Assembly: GCA_965248675.1 (NCBI GenBank)
Contig: CBDFJZ010000003.1
Coordinates: 67,643-131,642 of the forward strand
Direction: 5' to 3'
Origin: UBA6627 sp965248675
GTDB lineage: Bacteria > Chloroflexota > Dehalococcoidia > UBA2979
DNA: 64,000 nucleotides
Under the pieces are notes generated by a model. That model was not told where the DNA came from. It ran no database searches and worked only from the letters and a program-made list of their open reading frames with translations. The translations under genes and the position numbers were made by a program. This document shows positions 1 to 7,844 of the stretch, in pieces; the stretch's first letter is position 1; every line of letters starts with the position of its first letter.

Positions 1-84
1 GATCCGCAGCTTAAACGGCGACAACTCGTAACCACGCTCCAGGCTCGCGAACTCGCCTTTGGGCTCCGCGGACGCCTCGGCCAC
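1..84 (-). CDS. N-terminal fragment of a possible MaoC-like protein, cut by window start
   Basis: A GTG at 84-82 on the minus strand opens a frame with no stop that runs out of the window after 28 codons. The peptide begins VAEASAEPKGEF and contains LERGYELSPFKLRI, which resembles the start of MaoC/hotdog dehydratases (a loose family resemblance, not proof). It begins 7 bases after the end of the upstream HxlR-type regulator on the same strand, so the two could be co-transcribed. No strong ribosome binding site is visible. Function cannot be settled from 28 residues. Confidence 0.4.
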   Translation of the reverse strand, partial: MAEASAEPKGEFASLERGYELSPFKLRI

Positions 85-91
85 GGCGCGG

Positions 92-439
92 CTAGACCTC
101 GACCGTATCGACGGTCAAGTGGCTCCGTCCCCAGGCGGCCAGCGGCTGCATCGCGGTCGCGAGCTCGCGGCCGCGCGCCGTCAACTCGTACTCGACCCAG
201 GGCGGGTTGGTCTCGACGATCTCGCGGTGCACGACGCCCACCTGCTCCAGCTCCTTGAGGCGATCACGGAGCGTGCGTGAGTTGCAGCCACCCACACGTT
301 CCGCGAGCTCGTTGAACCGGCGCTTGCCACCGGTGAGTTCGTAGACGATGTGCGGGACCCACTTCTGTCCGACCAGCGCCAGCGTGGTCCGGACAGGGCA
401 GAACTCGCCGTCGCGCGTCTGAGTCAGCTTCGCTTCCAC
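92..439 (-). CDS. HxlR-family winged-helix transcriptional regulator
   Basis: The 115-residue protein has the HxlR layout: an N-terminal Cys-Pro (FCPVRTTLALVGQKW, Cys14) followed by a winged helix with the family-typical RFNELAERV and SRTLRDRLKELEQVGVV stretches. Length matches the family (about 100-130). HxlR proteins are cytosolic DNA-binding dimers, and many sense electrophiles or redox state through the N-terminal Cys. Its downstream neighbour is the possible MaoC-like fragment and its upstream neighbour on the same strand is a peroxiredoxin 109 bp away. A redox or aldehyde-stress role would fit that context but is inference; the regulated target is unknown. Confidence 0.85.
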   Translation of the reverse strand: MEAKLTQTRDGEFCPVRTTLALVGQKWVPHIVYELTGGKRRFNELAERVGGCNSRTLRDRLKELEQVGVVHREIVETNPPWVEYELTARGRELATAMQPLAAWGRSHLTVDTVEV

Positions 440-548
440 CGGGCGTCTCCACCACCGACGCTAGCGCAGCCGCGCAGAGGGCGTCCACCGGACGCCCGCC
501 GGGCAGGCGCACGAGGCGGTCCGCTAGCTCGCCAAGGCCAGCGTCCGG

Positions 549-995
549 CTAGCCGATGTGCTGAAGCACGTCCGAATGGTCGCGCGCCTCGGGGATCGCG
601 CCGCTCTTCGTCGTGTAGGCCACGTTGCCCTCGCGATCGACGACCACGGTCAGCCGTTCAGCGATCCCGGCGTCGGCGTTCCACGTGCCGTACTGCTGAG
701 CGACTTCGCCCTTCATGTCCGCGAGCAGCGACTGCGGGATCTGCAGCGACTCCTTGAACGCGGCGTGAGCGAAGACACTGTCGCGACTGATCCCAAAGAT
801 CTGTGCGCCCGCGTCCATCCATCCCGAGTAGTCATCGCGGATCTCGCAGTGCTCGTTCGTGCACACCGGCGAGAAGTCCAGCGGGTAGAACACCAGCACC
901 ACCGGCGTACCCTTGAGCTCGGACAGGGTCACCTTCTGGCCGCTTTCGTTGGGCAGCGTAAAGTCCGGCGCTGCCTGGCCCACCTCGATACTCAT
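549..995 (-). CDS. Peroxiredoxin (AhpE/BCP-like thiol peroxidase)
   Basis: The 148-residue protein is a full-length thioredoxin-fold peroxiredoxin. It shows APDFTLPNESGQKVTLSEL, then the catalytic motif PLDFSPVCTNEHC with peroxidatic Cys45 and a second Cys50. The CxxxxC spacing is that of the BCP/PrxQ type, where Cys50 can be the resolving cysteine. It would reduce H2O2 and organic peroxides in the cytosol using thioredoxin-like donors (family knowledge). It stands alone, with 178 bp upstream and 109 bp downstream of no obvious gene. AhpE-type (one-Cys) is the main alternative, but the second Cys favours a two-Cys mechanism. Confidence 0.9.
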   Translation of the reverse strand: MSIEVGQAAPDFTLPNESGQKVTLSELKGTPVVLVFYPLDFSPVCTNEHCEIRDDYSGWMDAGAQIFGISRDSVFAHAAFKESLQIPQSLLADMKGEVAQQYGTWNADAGIAERLTVVVDREGNVAYTTKSGAIPEARDHSDVLQHIG

Positions 996-1173
996 GCTCG
1001 CCTCCCGTCAGTTCCGAGGCACGCGCCGTGCCGTCGACGGCGGTGCTTCGCGGTGCGTTCGATCTCGGCGGAATGTACCAGAGGTCGGCAGCGAGCTAGC
1101 GAGACTCACCATCCTCGCCGTCAACCGTTTCGCGGACCATGAACGTTCCGCTCGCCGCCCCGACCAACTCGCC

Positions 1174-1542
1174 TCAGGCGTCGAAGACCTCCGCCGTGCA
1201 GTGGGAGAGCGTGCGGCCGCGTCGCACGAGGCGTCCGACCGATCGCAGCGTGTCGCCGCGCGCCAGGCGGAGCCAGCGCATGTCGAGCTGTGCGGTCACG
1301 GCCCGCTCGCGGTCAACCTCGATCACCGTCCGGATCGCCCCACCCATCGAGCAGTCCGCGACGAGCGCCCACATGCCACCGTGGAGCACGCCGTCGCCGG
1401 TCAGCGGCTCATCGCGCACCGTCAGCGTCACCTCGAGCCAGCCGGCTCCGCCGCCGGTGATCTCGAGGCCGAGATGCTCGTACGAGGCACTGGCCATCGA
1501 ACGCGCACGCTCGAGGGCGAGTTCGTCGCTCACCTCGGTCAT
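1174..1542 (-). CDS. PaaI-type hotdog thioesterase
   Basis: The 122-residue single hotdog domain has the family core VLHGGMWALVADCSMGGAI, where the HGG followed by an acidic residue (Asp) forms the active-site helix of PaaI/YbgC-like acyl-CoA thioesterases. The length is typical. The start ATG overlaps the stop of the upstream metal-transporter permease by 4 bp (ATGA), so it is translationally coupled as the last gene of the zinc/manganese importer operon. A hydrolase for acyl-CoA has no evident link to metal import, so the coupling is probably positional. Substrate unknown; phenylacetyl-CoA-type or general aromatic acyl-CoA housekeeping is possible. Confidence 0.8.
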   Translation of the reverse strand: MTEVSDELALERARSMASASYEHLGLEITGGGAGWLEVTLTVRDEPLTGDGVLHGGMWALVADCSMGGAIRTVIEVDRERAVTAQLDMRWLRLARGDTLRSVGRLVRRGRTLSHCTAEVFDA

Positions 1543-2450
1543 GCGTCGCTCCCTCCCGGCACGGCGAACGCCTGCTGTCGGATCTGCGCGCGCCGCCCTG
1601 CGGTGAGCGCGAGGGTCACCGCGAACACCCCGCAGGCCACGAGCACGATCGCCGGGCTCGTCGCCACGTTCGCGTGGAAGGAGAGATGCAGCCCCACGAC
1701 GGACGATGCGGCGGCGATTCCGACCGAGAGCAGCATGATCCGTTCGATCCGTCGCAGGACGAGCGAAGCCGTCGCGGCGGGCACGATCAGCATCGCATTC
1801 ACGAGCACGATCCCGATCGCCTTCAGCGCGACCACCACCGCAACCGCGATCAGCACCAGCAGCGCGTACTGGAACACTCGCACCGGGATGCCAACCGTCG
1901 CCGCCGTCGAGGGGTCGTACGCCACCATGATCAGCTCGCGCCGGAACGCCGCGACGAACAGCAGCGTCGCGCCTCCGAGCAGCGCCGCTCCGACGAGATC
2001 CGCCTCCGAGACGCCGAGGATGTTGCCGAACACGAACGAGAACAGATCCGGTGTATACGACGACCGCCTCGAGATCACCAGGATCCCGAGCGAGAACATC
2101 GCCACAAAGAGAATGCCGATCGCCGTGTCGTACGAGACGCGCCCGCGGCGTTGCGTCCAGCCGATCCCGATCGCCGTCGCGACCGCCGCCACGAGCGCAC
2201 CGAGGCTCACGTTCGCCCCGTTGACGAAGGCGATCGCGACGCCGGCCAGCGTGCTGTGCGCCAGCGCGTCCCCGGAGAACGCGAGCCCCTTGTGCACGAC
2301 GAACGTCCCGACCACGCCGCCAACGACGCTCACGATCAGCAACACCGCCAGCGCGCGACGCATGAACTCGAAGCTGTACGGATCGAGGAACCAGCCCACC
2401 AGCCCGTCCACCGCCTTAGTCCTCCACGCGGTGCTCGTCGTAGACGGCAC
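1539..2450 (-). CDS. Zinc/manganese ABC transporter, permease (ABC-3 family)
   Basis: The 303-residue integral membrane protein has about eight to nine hydrophobic segments. Its N-terminus, FLDPYSFEFMRRALAVL, followed by VVHKGLAFSGDALAHSTLAGVA, is the signature of ZnuB/MntB/TroC permeases. It would form the membrane channel for the ATPase and the binding lipoprotein encoded just upstream. The reading frame overlaps the ATPase end by 35 bp if the first ATG is used, so a start a little further in, up to Met30, is possible. It is coupled by ATGA to the thioesterase. The metal is probably zinc, judged from the three-His site of the binding protein. Confidence 0.9.
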   Translation of the reverse strand: MPSTTSTAWRTKAVDGLVGWFLDPYSFEFMRRALAVLLIVSVVGGVVGTFVVHKGLAFSGDALAHSTLAGVAIAFVNGANVSLGALVAAVATAIGIGWTQRRGRVSYDTAIGILFVAMFSLGILVISRRSSYTPDLFSFVFGNILGVSEADLVGAALLGGATLLFVAAFRRELIMVAYDPSTAATVGIPVRVFQYALLVLIAVAVVVALKAIGIVLVNAMLIVPAATASLVLRRIERIMLLSVGIAAASSVVGLHLSFHANVATSPAIVLVACGVFAVTLALTAGRRAQIRQQAFAVPGGSDA

Positions 2451-3282
2451 CGGTCGCCGCGCTCGCGAGCGGACCGACCGTCAGCAGGTGGCGATCGAAC
2501 GTCTTCGACAGCACCTCCTCGGTGAGCACGGTCGCTGGCGGGCCCGAGGCGATCACCCGCTGGTTGAGACAGATCGCGTCGTCGGAACAGCTCGCGACGC
2601 ACGCGAGGTCGTGCGTCGCGATCAGCACGCTCCGCCCCTCCTGCACGAGCTCGTCGAGGATGCCGAGTAGATCATGCTGTACGCCGGCATCGAGGCCGGC
2701 GAATGGCTCGTCGAGCAGCAGCAGCTGCGCCCGACGCGCGATCGAGCGCGCCATCAGCACTCTTCGCCGCTGCCCGCCGGACAGCTCGCCGACCTGCCGC
2801 GAGGCGAGCTCGGCGAGGCCGACCTGTTCGAGGGCGTGCTCCGCCGCCGTGCGATCGCCGCGCGACCAACCGCCGAACGGACGCATCCGGCGGTAGCTGC
2901 CCATCCGCACGACGTCGAGGACGGAGACCGGGAAGTCCCAGTCCACCTCCTCGATCTGGGGCATGTAGGCGATCTCGGCGCGCGCCTCGGTGACCGGGCG
3001 GTCGAACGCGCGCACCTCGCCACGCAACGGCTCGATCAGACCGAGGATCGACTTGAACAGTGTAGATTTCCCGGCGCCGTTCGGGCCCACGAGCCCGACG
3101 ATCTCGCCTCGGGGGACGTGCAGATCGATCGCCTCGATCGCGGGCGGCTGGCCGGGGTAGCCCGCCCAGAGGTCGCGCACCTCGAGGGCGAATGCCTCGT
3201 GCTCGTGATCGGGCGGCCGGGGATCGCGCGCGAGCAGATGGTCCGGCGTCCGAACGACCGAGCTGTCTGGCGTCGTGCTCAA
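2416..3282 (-). CDS. Zinc/manganese ABC transporter, ATP-binding protein
   Basis: The 288-residue nucleotide-binding protein contains Walker A GPNGAGKST (residues about 66-74), a Q-loop in AYMPQIEEVDWDFPV, the signature LSGGQRRR, Walker B LLLLDEP and the switch His in IATHD. The phrase MPQ(I)EEVDWDFPVSVLDVV is typical of the ZnuC/MntA/TroB group. Translation probably starts at a TTG, which lies 13 bp after the binding-protein stop. A 30-residue, Asp/Pro-rich N-terminal tail precedes the domain. It energises import through the permease that follows. Confidence 0.92.
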   Translation of the reverse strand: MSTTPDSSVVRTPDHLLARDPRPPDHEHEAFALEVRDLWAGYPGQPPAIEAIDLHVPRGEIVGLVGPNGAGKSTLFKSILGLIEPLRGEVRAFDRPVTEARAEIAYMPQIEEVDWDFPVSVLDVVRMGSYRRMRPFGGWSRGDRTAAEHALEQVGLAELASRQVGELSGGQRRRVLMARSIARRAQLLLLDEPFAGLDAGVQHDLLGILDELVQEGRSVLIATHDLACVASCSDDAICLNQRVIASGPPATVLTEEVLSKTFDRHLLTVGPLASAATGAVYDEHRVED

Positions 3283-3295
3283 CCGCGCCCCCTGC

Positions 3296-4234
3296 TCACG
3301 CGCGCGCGAGCGTAGCGCTCGGCGTCAGCCCCTCGACCACCGCCGAGACGTTCGTCCGCATCAGCTCCACGTAGCTGTCGACGTCGCCTGACAACGTCGA
3401 GCGAAGCACCAGCACCGCGACCCCCGTCTCAGCGGCGATCGATTCGAGGACCGCCGCGCCAAACTGCGGCTCGCGGTAGATCGCCGTGATCGCGCGCTCC
3501 TCGATCAGCTCGATCAGCTCCGCGACCGCCGCTGCGCTCGGATCCCGCTGCGCGCCGGCCGGCAGTACCGAAGCGGTTAGGCCGAGGCCGTACGCGGCCG
3601 CGAAATAGCGGTAGGCGTCATGGAACACGACCAGCTCACGCGTGCCCTTGGGGACACCGTCGATCGCCGCTCGCAGCTCGCCGTCGAGCGTTTCGAGCTC
3701 CGCGACGTAGGCGCTCGCACGCGCCCGGTACCCGGCCGCGCCGTCCGGGTCGAGGGCGCCGAGCCGATCGCGGATCTGCTCCACGTAATGCACCGCGTTG
3801 GAGACATCGAGCCAGAAGTGCGGGTCGCCCTCGGCACGGACCACGTCGCCGGAAGCCGCGCCGTCCCCGCCGAGTGGCGCCAGTCCCGAGGCGACGGCGA
3901 CCACCTCGGCGTTGTCACGGACGTTCGCCAGGATGATGTCGAGCAAGCCTTCCTCGAGGTTGTAGCCGTTGACGAAGACCACGTCCGCCTCGGCGATCGC
4001 GGCGGCGGTCGCCGGTGCCGGCTCGAAGCTATGCAGGTCGACGCCCGGCGGGATCAGGCTGCGCACCTCGGCGTCGTCGCCCGCGACGATCGAGGCGAAC
4101 TCGCCGATCACCGCCGTCGAGGCAACCACTCGCGGCCGCTCGCCGCTCCCGGGCGAGCGATCGTCCGAGGCGCAGGCTCCCAGGGCGATCAGCCCGAGGA
4201 CAAGGGAGAGGTGGAGAATCGTGAACGGACGCAT
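3296..4234 (-). CDS. Zinc-type metal-binding lipoprotein of ABC importer (ZnuA/TroA family)
   Basis: The 312-residue cluster A-I solute-binding protein begins with a lipoprotein signal ending LIALGAC (lipidated Cys21). Metal ligands expected for the family are visible: His68 in GVDLHSFEP, His139 in GDPHFWLD and His205 in VVFHDAYRYF. The third ligand being His rather than Glu points to zinc (ZnuA) rather than manganese (PsaA/MntC); this is an inference from family structures. The long His-rich loop of E. coli ZnuA is absent. It is the first gene of the operon (binding protein, ATPase, permease, thioesterase) and is preceded by a palindromic operator candidate and a Fur-family gene on the same strand. 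Confidence 0.9.
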   Translation of the reverse strand: MRPFTILHLSLVLGLIALGACASDDRSPGSGERPRVVASTAVIGEFASIVAGDDAEVRSLIPPGVDLHSFEPAPATAAAIAEADVVFVNGYNLEEGLLDIILANVRDNAEVVAVASGLAPLGGDGAASGDVVRAEGDPHFWLDVSNAVHYVEQIRDRLGALDPDGAAGYRARASAYVAELETLDGELRAAIDGVPKGTRELVVFHDAYRYFAAAYGLGLTASVLPAGAQRDPSAAAVAELIELIEERAITAIYREPQFGAAVLESIAAETGVAVLVLRSTLSGDVDSYVELMRTNVSAVVEGLTPSATLARA

Positions 4235-4242
4235 CGTCGTTT

Positions 4243-4284
4243 CTGAGACTAGATATCGGTAGCCGTAACGATACGTAGTCTCAG
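4243..4284. promoter_or_regulatory. Zur/Fur-type operator candidate upstream of the metal importer
   Basis: A 20-bp imperfect palindrome at 4254-4273 reads TATCGgTAgccgTAaCGATA (14 of 20 positions symmetric). It starts 20 bp before the importer lipoprotein ATG. It is nested inside a perfect 9-bp inverted repeat, CTGAGACTA at 4243-4251 and TAGTCTCAG at 4276-4284, with a further ACGTAG/CTACGT pair at 4273-4278 and 4285-4290. The position between a Fur-family gene and a zinc importer suggests the regulator's binding site. The sequence is not a textbook Zur box, so the assignment is inference. Confidence 0.5.
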
Positions 4285-4352
4285 CTACGTGGTCAACGCG
4301 GACAGACGGACCGTCATCCGACCTCGCGCCGACCTCGAGCAGGCCGGCGCTG

Positions 4353-4775
4353 CTACGCGGGGTGGCAGGAAGCGCAGCGGCCGTAGAGCTCGAGTCGGTG
4401 CGCGTCGATCTCGAAGCCCGTCGCCCGTGCCACGTCGTCGAGCACCTGCTCCAGGCCGTCGCTCGCGAACTCCACCACCTTGCCGCACTCGGAGCAGACG
4501 ACGTGGTGATGGTGTTCCGCGTCGTCTTCCTCGGTGAGCTGGTAGACGACGGCGCCGTCGTCGAGCACGACCTGGCAGATGATGCCCAGGTCGCGCATCA
4601 GCTTCATCGTGCGAAAGACGGTGGCCCGACCGACCTCCGGCGAGGCGTGCTGCACGTCCTCCGCGGTGAAGTGGTTCCCCAGCTCCCGCATCGTGTCGAG
4701 CACGGCGCGGCGCGGGCTGGTCAGCCGGTAGCCGCTCCGGGAGAGCGTTCGTTCGATCGGATCCGCGATCGCCAT
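4353..4775 (-). CDS. Fur-family metalloregulator, probably Zur
   Basis: The 140-residue form starting at MAIADPIERTLSRSGYRL is preferred over a longer frame because it matches the Fur start and leaves an intergenic promoter space. The winged helix spans residues about 1-80 (YRLTSPRRAVLDTM, VGRATVFRTMKLM). The dimerisation half has the HHHH cluster at 88-91 and two CxxC pairs, Cys94/Cys97 and Cys134/Cys137, forming the structural zinc site. It lies 118 bp upstream of a zinc-type importer on the same strand, with a palindrome between them, so Zur is likelier than Fur or PerR (inference). It is divergent from the AI-2E-type transporter. Confidence 0.85.
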   Translation of the reverse strand: MAIADPIERTLSRSGYRLTSPRRAVLDTMRELGNHFTAEDVQHASPEVGRATVFRTMKLMRDLGIICQVVLDDGAVVYQLTEEDDAEHHHHVVCSECGKVVEFASDGLEQVLDDVARATGFEIDAHRLELYGRCASCHPA

Positions 4776-4839
4776 GGCCTCATGGTCCCGAGGGTCATCC
4801 CCGTCTGTCAATGCGCGCCGAATCGGGCATAGTTGTTGG

Positions 4840-6171
4840 GTGACCACCGCACAGCGCTGGCGAATCGCGCTCTGGCTCACGATGCTCACCGGCGTGCTCT
4901 ACGTCGCATACGGAGCGCGCGGCGCGCTCCTGCCGTTCGCAATCGGCGCCCTGTTGGCATACGCCTTCGCGCCGATCGTCGACCGGATCGCCGCCGTCGT
5001 CCCGGTGCGCTCTCACCGCGGCGACGTCTATCGCCGCGGCGTCGCCGTGATCCTCCTCTACGTCGCGATCGCGTCCGCCGGCTTCCTGGCGGGATCGGCC
5101 GTGATCCCGGTCGCCGCCGATCAGGTGTCACAGTTCGCGGAGACGCTCCCCGAGACGGTGGACGCCGCCCAGCGGCAGGCGAATGTCTGGCTCGAGGAGT
5201 ACCGGAACCGCGTCCCCCTGGACCTCCAGGAACGCATCGACGCGGGCCTCGAGGACGCCGGGAACACCGCGGTGGACGTCGCGACGTCCATGGTGCAGCG
5301 ATCGTTCAGCGCACTGACAGGCACGTTGTCGCTCGTGATCGGCTTCGCGGTGATGCCGTTCTGGATGTTCTACGCGATGCGCGACCGCCACTTCGTCCGC
5401 GGCAACTTCCTCACGGCTCTGCCGGACGCGCTCCGCGACGACGCCATCAACCTCCTGCACATCGGCGACCGCCTGCTTGGTCGCTACATCCGTGCCCAGC
5501 TGCTGCTGGGCGTGATCGTCGGGACCGCGGTCGGCGTCTCGTTGACATTGCTCGACGTACCGCTGTCGCTGGCGCTCGGGGTGATCGCCGGCGTGACCGA
5601 GCTGATCCCGATCCTCGGACCGTGGATCGGAGCGATTCCCGGCCTGTTGCTCGTGGCGGCGACCGATCCGGACAAGATCATCTGGGTCGCCTTGGTCTAC
5701 CTCCTGGTCCAGCAGGCGGAGAACCTGTTGCTGGTCCCGCGCATCCAGGGCGAGACGCTGGAGATGCATCCCGCGATGATCCTGCTCGTCCTGTCGCTCG
5801 GTGGCGCCGCGTTCGGCTTCATCGGCCTGATCGTCGCGGTCCCGCTGAGCGCGCTCCTCCGCGAGGTGTTCTGGTACCTCGATCGCCGGCTCAAGGGCGA
5901 ACCGCCGGAAGCTGCGCTCGCCGCCAGCCATGTCGGCCGCCTGAGCGACGTCGACGACCAACTCTCGCACGAGGACCGCTTGCGGGCCCCGCCATCCCGT
6001 CCCGACGTTCTGCAGCCCGCCCCGGCCAGCCTGATCGATCGGCCGGCCGAAGGCGAGACCGCCGAACCGATCGGCCTCGAGGAGATCACTGACCCTGAGG
6101 CCGATCACGAAGCATCGGAGCATGACGAGGACGCCGAGATCGACGAGTCCGGGCCGCGCGCCGTCGGCTAG
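4840..6171 (+). CDS. AI-2E/PerM-family membrane transporter
   Basis: The 443-residue protein (GTG start at 4840, VTTAQRWRIALWLTM) carries the conserved PerM core: multiple TM helices, the GVTELIPILGPWIGAIPGLLLV segment, and QAENLLLVPRIQGETLEMHPAMILLVLSLGG, which are family hallmarks. About eight TM segments lie in residues 10-370. A 75-residue acidic, Pro-rich cytosolic tail follows. Members export or facilitate small molecules or Na+; the substrate here is unknown. An upstream in-frame ATG at 4774 would overlap the divergent Fur start, so the GTG is preferred. The intergenic gap to Fur is only 64 bp, so promoters must be close or overlapping. Confidence 0.85.
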   Translation: MTTAQRWRIALWLTMLTGVLYVAYGARGALLPFAIGALLAYAFAPIVDRIAAVVPVRSHRGDVYRRGVAVILLYVAIASAGFLAGSAVIPVAADQVSQFAETLPETVDAAQRQANVWLEEYRNRVPLDLQERIDAGLEDAGNTAVDVATSMVQRSFSALTGTLSLVIGFAVMPFWMFYAMRDRHFVRGNFLTALPDALRDDAINLLHIGDRLLGRYIRAQLLLGVIVGTAVGVSLTLLDVPLSLALGVIAGVTELIPILGPWIGAIPGLLLVAATDPDKIIWVALVYLLVQQAENLLLVPRIQGETLEMHPAMILLVLSLGGAAFGFIGLIVAVPLSALLREVFWYLDRRLKGEPPEAALAASHVGRLSDVDDQLSHEDRLRAPPSRPDVLQPAPASLIDRPAEGETAEPIGLEEITDPEADHEASEHDEDAEIDESGPRAVG

Positions 6172-6200
6172 TGCGACGACCGCGCGCCCTCAACCGGCTG

Positions 6201-7034
6201 TTAGCCGTCGCCGCCAAACTCGAGCAAGATCGGACCGTCCGGGACGTTGCTCTCGGAGATGGCGTTCGTTGCGAACACCACCACGCCCTGCGGCCAGGCG
6301 CCCGGCGGCGTCGCCATCAGCACCATCGTCTCGCCGGTTGGATCGGGCAGCGTCGAGAGCGTCGCGATCAGGTTGCCCCAGCGGTCCGTCAACGTGATCC
6401 GGTAGACATCGCCGAATCCGATCGGCGGCAGGTTGCGGAGCACGATCACCGCCGCGTTCGCCGAGTCGCTCCACGTGTAGGTGCCGGTCGCACCATGCGC
6501 GACCTCCGTCTGCCGGAGCTCCGCCGACTCCGCCTCCGGATCGAGCAGGATCGAGGTCGCCGACTTCGTGTCCCGCAGCTGCCTCTCGAGCAGGTGGATC
6601 TCGCTGCGCGTATCGGGTTGGGCGGCGATCTGCTCCAGACGTTTCGCGTCCGCCTCGACCACGGCCGTGAGCAGGGCGGTCTCTTCGCGCAGATCGTCGA
6701 GTTCCCGTTGCAGGTTGACCGCCCAGACGCTGACGATCACGACGACCGCCGCCAGGCTCGCGGCGGGCAGGACGCGCGCGACCGACAGGCGCCAACGGCG
6801 TCCACGCCTCGGCTTCTGGCGCGCCGCGGTCAAGACTCGTTCGCGCAACGCGGGCGTTGGGCGCCGCGGGGGCGCGGCGAGCGCGATCAGCTCGGCGATC
6901 TCGCGGAAGCGCTCCACCTCGTCGGCGGCCTCGGGATCCGATCGGATCAGCCGCTCGACGTCGAGAACGTCGGGTGCACTCAGTGTGCCGAGGGCATAGG
7001 ACGCGAGCAGTGCCTCACGTTCCTCCGGAGTCAT
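6201..7034 (-). CDS. Anti-sigma factor, RskA-like
   Basis: The 277-residue protein has a cytosolic N-terminal sigma-binding region (MTPEEREALLASYALGTLSAPDVLDVERLIRSDPEAADEVERF), one TM segment at about residues 87-105, a coiled coil at about 105-160, then an extracytoplasmic RskA domain (ATGTYTWSDSANAAVIVLRNLPP). RskA proteins hold a SigK-type ECF sigma at the membrane and release it by regulated proteolysis. The gene overlaps the upstream sigma gene by 20 bp, which ensures coupled synthesis. No zinc-binding HxxxCxxC motif is seen, so it is not of the ZAS type. Confidence 0.88.
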   Translation of the reverse strand: MTPEEREALLASYALGTLSAPDVLDVERLIRSDPEAADEVERFREIAELIALAAPPRRPTPALRERVLTAARQKPRRGRRWRLSVARVLPAASLAAVVVIVSVWAVNLQRELDDLREETALLTAVVEADAKRLEQIAAQPDTRSEIHLLERQLRDTKSATSILLDPEAESAELRQTEVAHGATGTYTWSDSANAAVIVLRNLPPIGFGDVYRITLTDRWGNLIATLSTLPDPTGETMVLMATPPGAWPQGVVVFATNAISESNVPDGPILLEFGGDG

Positions 7035-7740
7035 CGTTTCCCCCTGGTCGCTGCTCGACGATGTCGGTCAGCGCCTCACGCAGTTTGCGCATGCCCAGCC
7101 GGACGCGGGTCTTGATCGTCCCCAGCGGATCGCCCGTGCGCTCGGCAATCTCCGTCTGCGTGAGCCCGCCGAAGTAGGCGAGCTCGAGCACCGTGCGCTG
7201 GGCCTCCGGCAGGTCCCGCATCGCTTCGCGAACGCGGCGCCGTTCGTCGGCAAGCACCGCTTCGCGAGCCGGGTCGTCACCTCGTCCCTCCGCCGGCAGG
7301 CGGAGCACCGGATCTTCGTCTTGATCCTCGGCACGCCGTCTGCGCGTCAGTCGTCGCTGCTCGTCCAGCGCGCGGTTGCGCGCCACCGAGCTCACCCAGC
7401 TGATGAATCGCCCGCGCTGCGGGTCGAACGAAGCGGGCTGGCGCCAGATCCGCAGGAACACCTCTTGCGTCACGTCCTCGGCAAGCGCGTGGTCGTGCAG
7501 CACGCGCAGTGCCACCGAGAACACGAGTGCCGAGTACCGGTCGTAGAGCTGTTCGAGGGCGCCTACCTGTTCATCGGCGAGCGCCGCGACCAACGCCGCG
7601 TCCTCTGCCGCCCGCTGGGAGCGATCTTCGGCTGTCTTATTTGGTACGCGCGCCAGCGGTCGCCGGATCTGGGCGAGTGCTGGAGCGGGGGAGTCAGTGG
7701 GGAAGACGATCGGGCTGCGGCCCATCCTGGGTTTGGTCAC
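7015..7740 (-). CDS. ECF RNA polymerase sigma factor (SigK-like)
   Basis: The 241-residue protein has sigma region 2 (LEQLYDRYSALVFSVALRVLHDHALAEDVTQEVFLRIWRQPASFDPQRGRFISWV) and region 4 (LPEAQRTVLELAYFGGLTQTEIAERTGDPLGTIKTRVRLGMRKLREAL). The DPxRG-x-F/SWV pattern is typical of the ECF group paired with RskA. The N-terminal 35 residues before region 2 look unstructured, and a GTG at 7740 or ATG at 7725 could be the start. It is co-encoded and overlapping with its membrane anti-sigma. The target regulon is not visible; a CGCCTC/GAGGCG hairpin lies just upstream at 7745-7760. Confidence 0.9.
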   Translation of the reverse strand: MTKPRMGRSPIVFPTDSPAPALAQIRRPLARVPNKTAEDRSQRAAEDAALVAALADEQVGALEQLYDRYSALVFSVALRVLHDHALAEDVTQEVFLRIWRQPASFDPQRGRFISWVSSVARNRALDEQRRLTRRRRAEDQDEDPVLRLPAEGRGDDPAREAVLADERRRVREAMRDLPEAQRTVLELAYFGGLTQTEIAERTGDPLGTIKTRVRLGMRKLREALTDIVEQRPGGNDDSGGT

Positions 7741-7844
7741 CAGGCGCCTCCTACGAGGCGGGAAACGGTTCGAGCAAGTGTAACCGTCAGATCCACCATA
7801 CCGTGCCGCAATTCACACAGTTCGTTTTGGGGGCATGCAACGCC

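Noticed and set aside
913..2670. A 585-codon open frame on the plus strand
   Set aside because: It runs antisense to the thioesterase, permease and part of the ATPase genes, with repetitive Thr/Ser/Ala composition and no domain.
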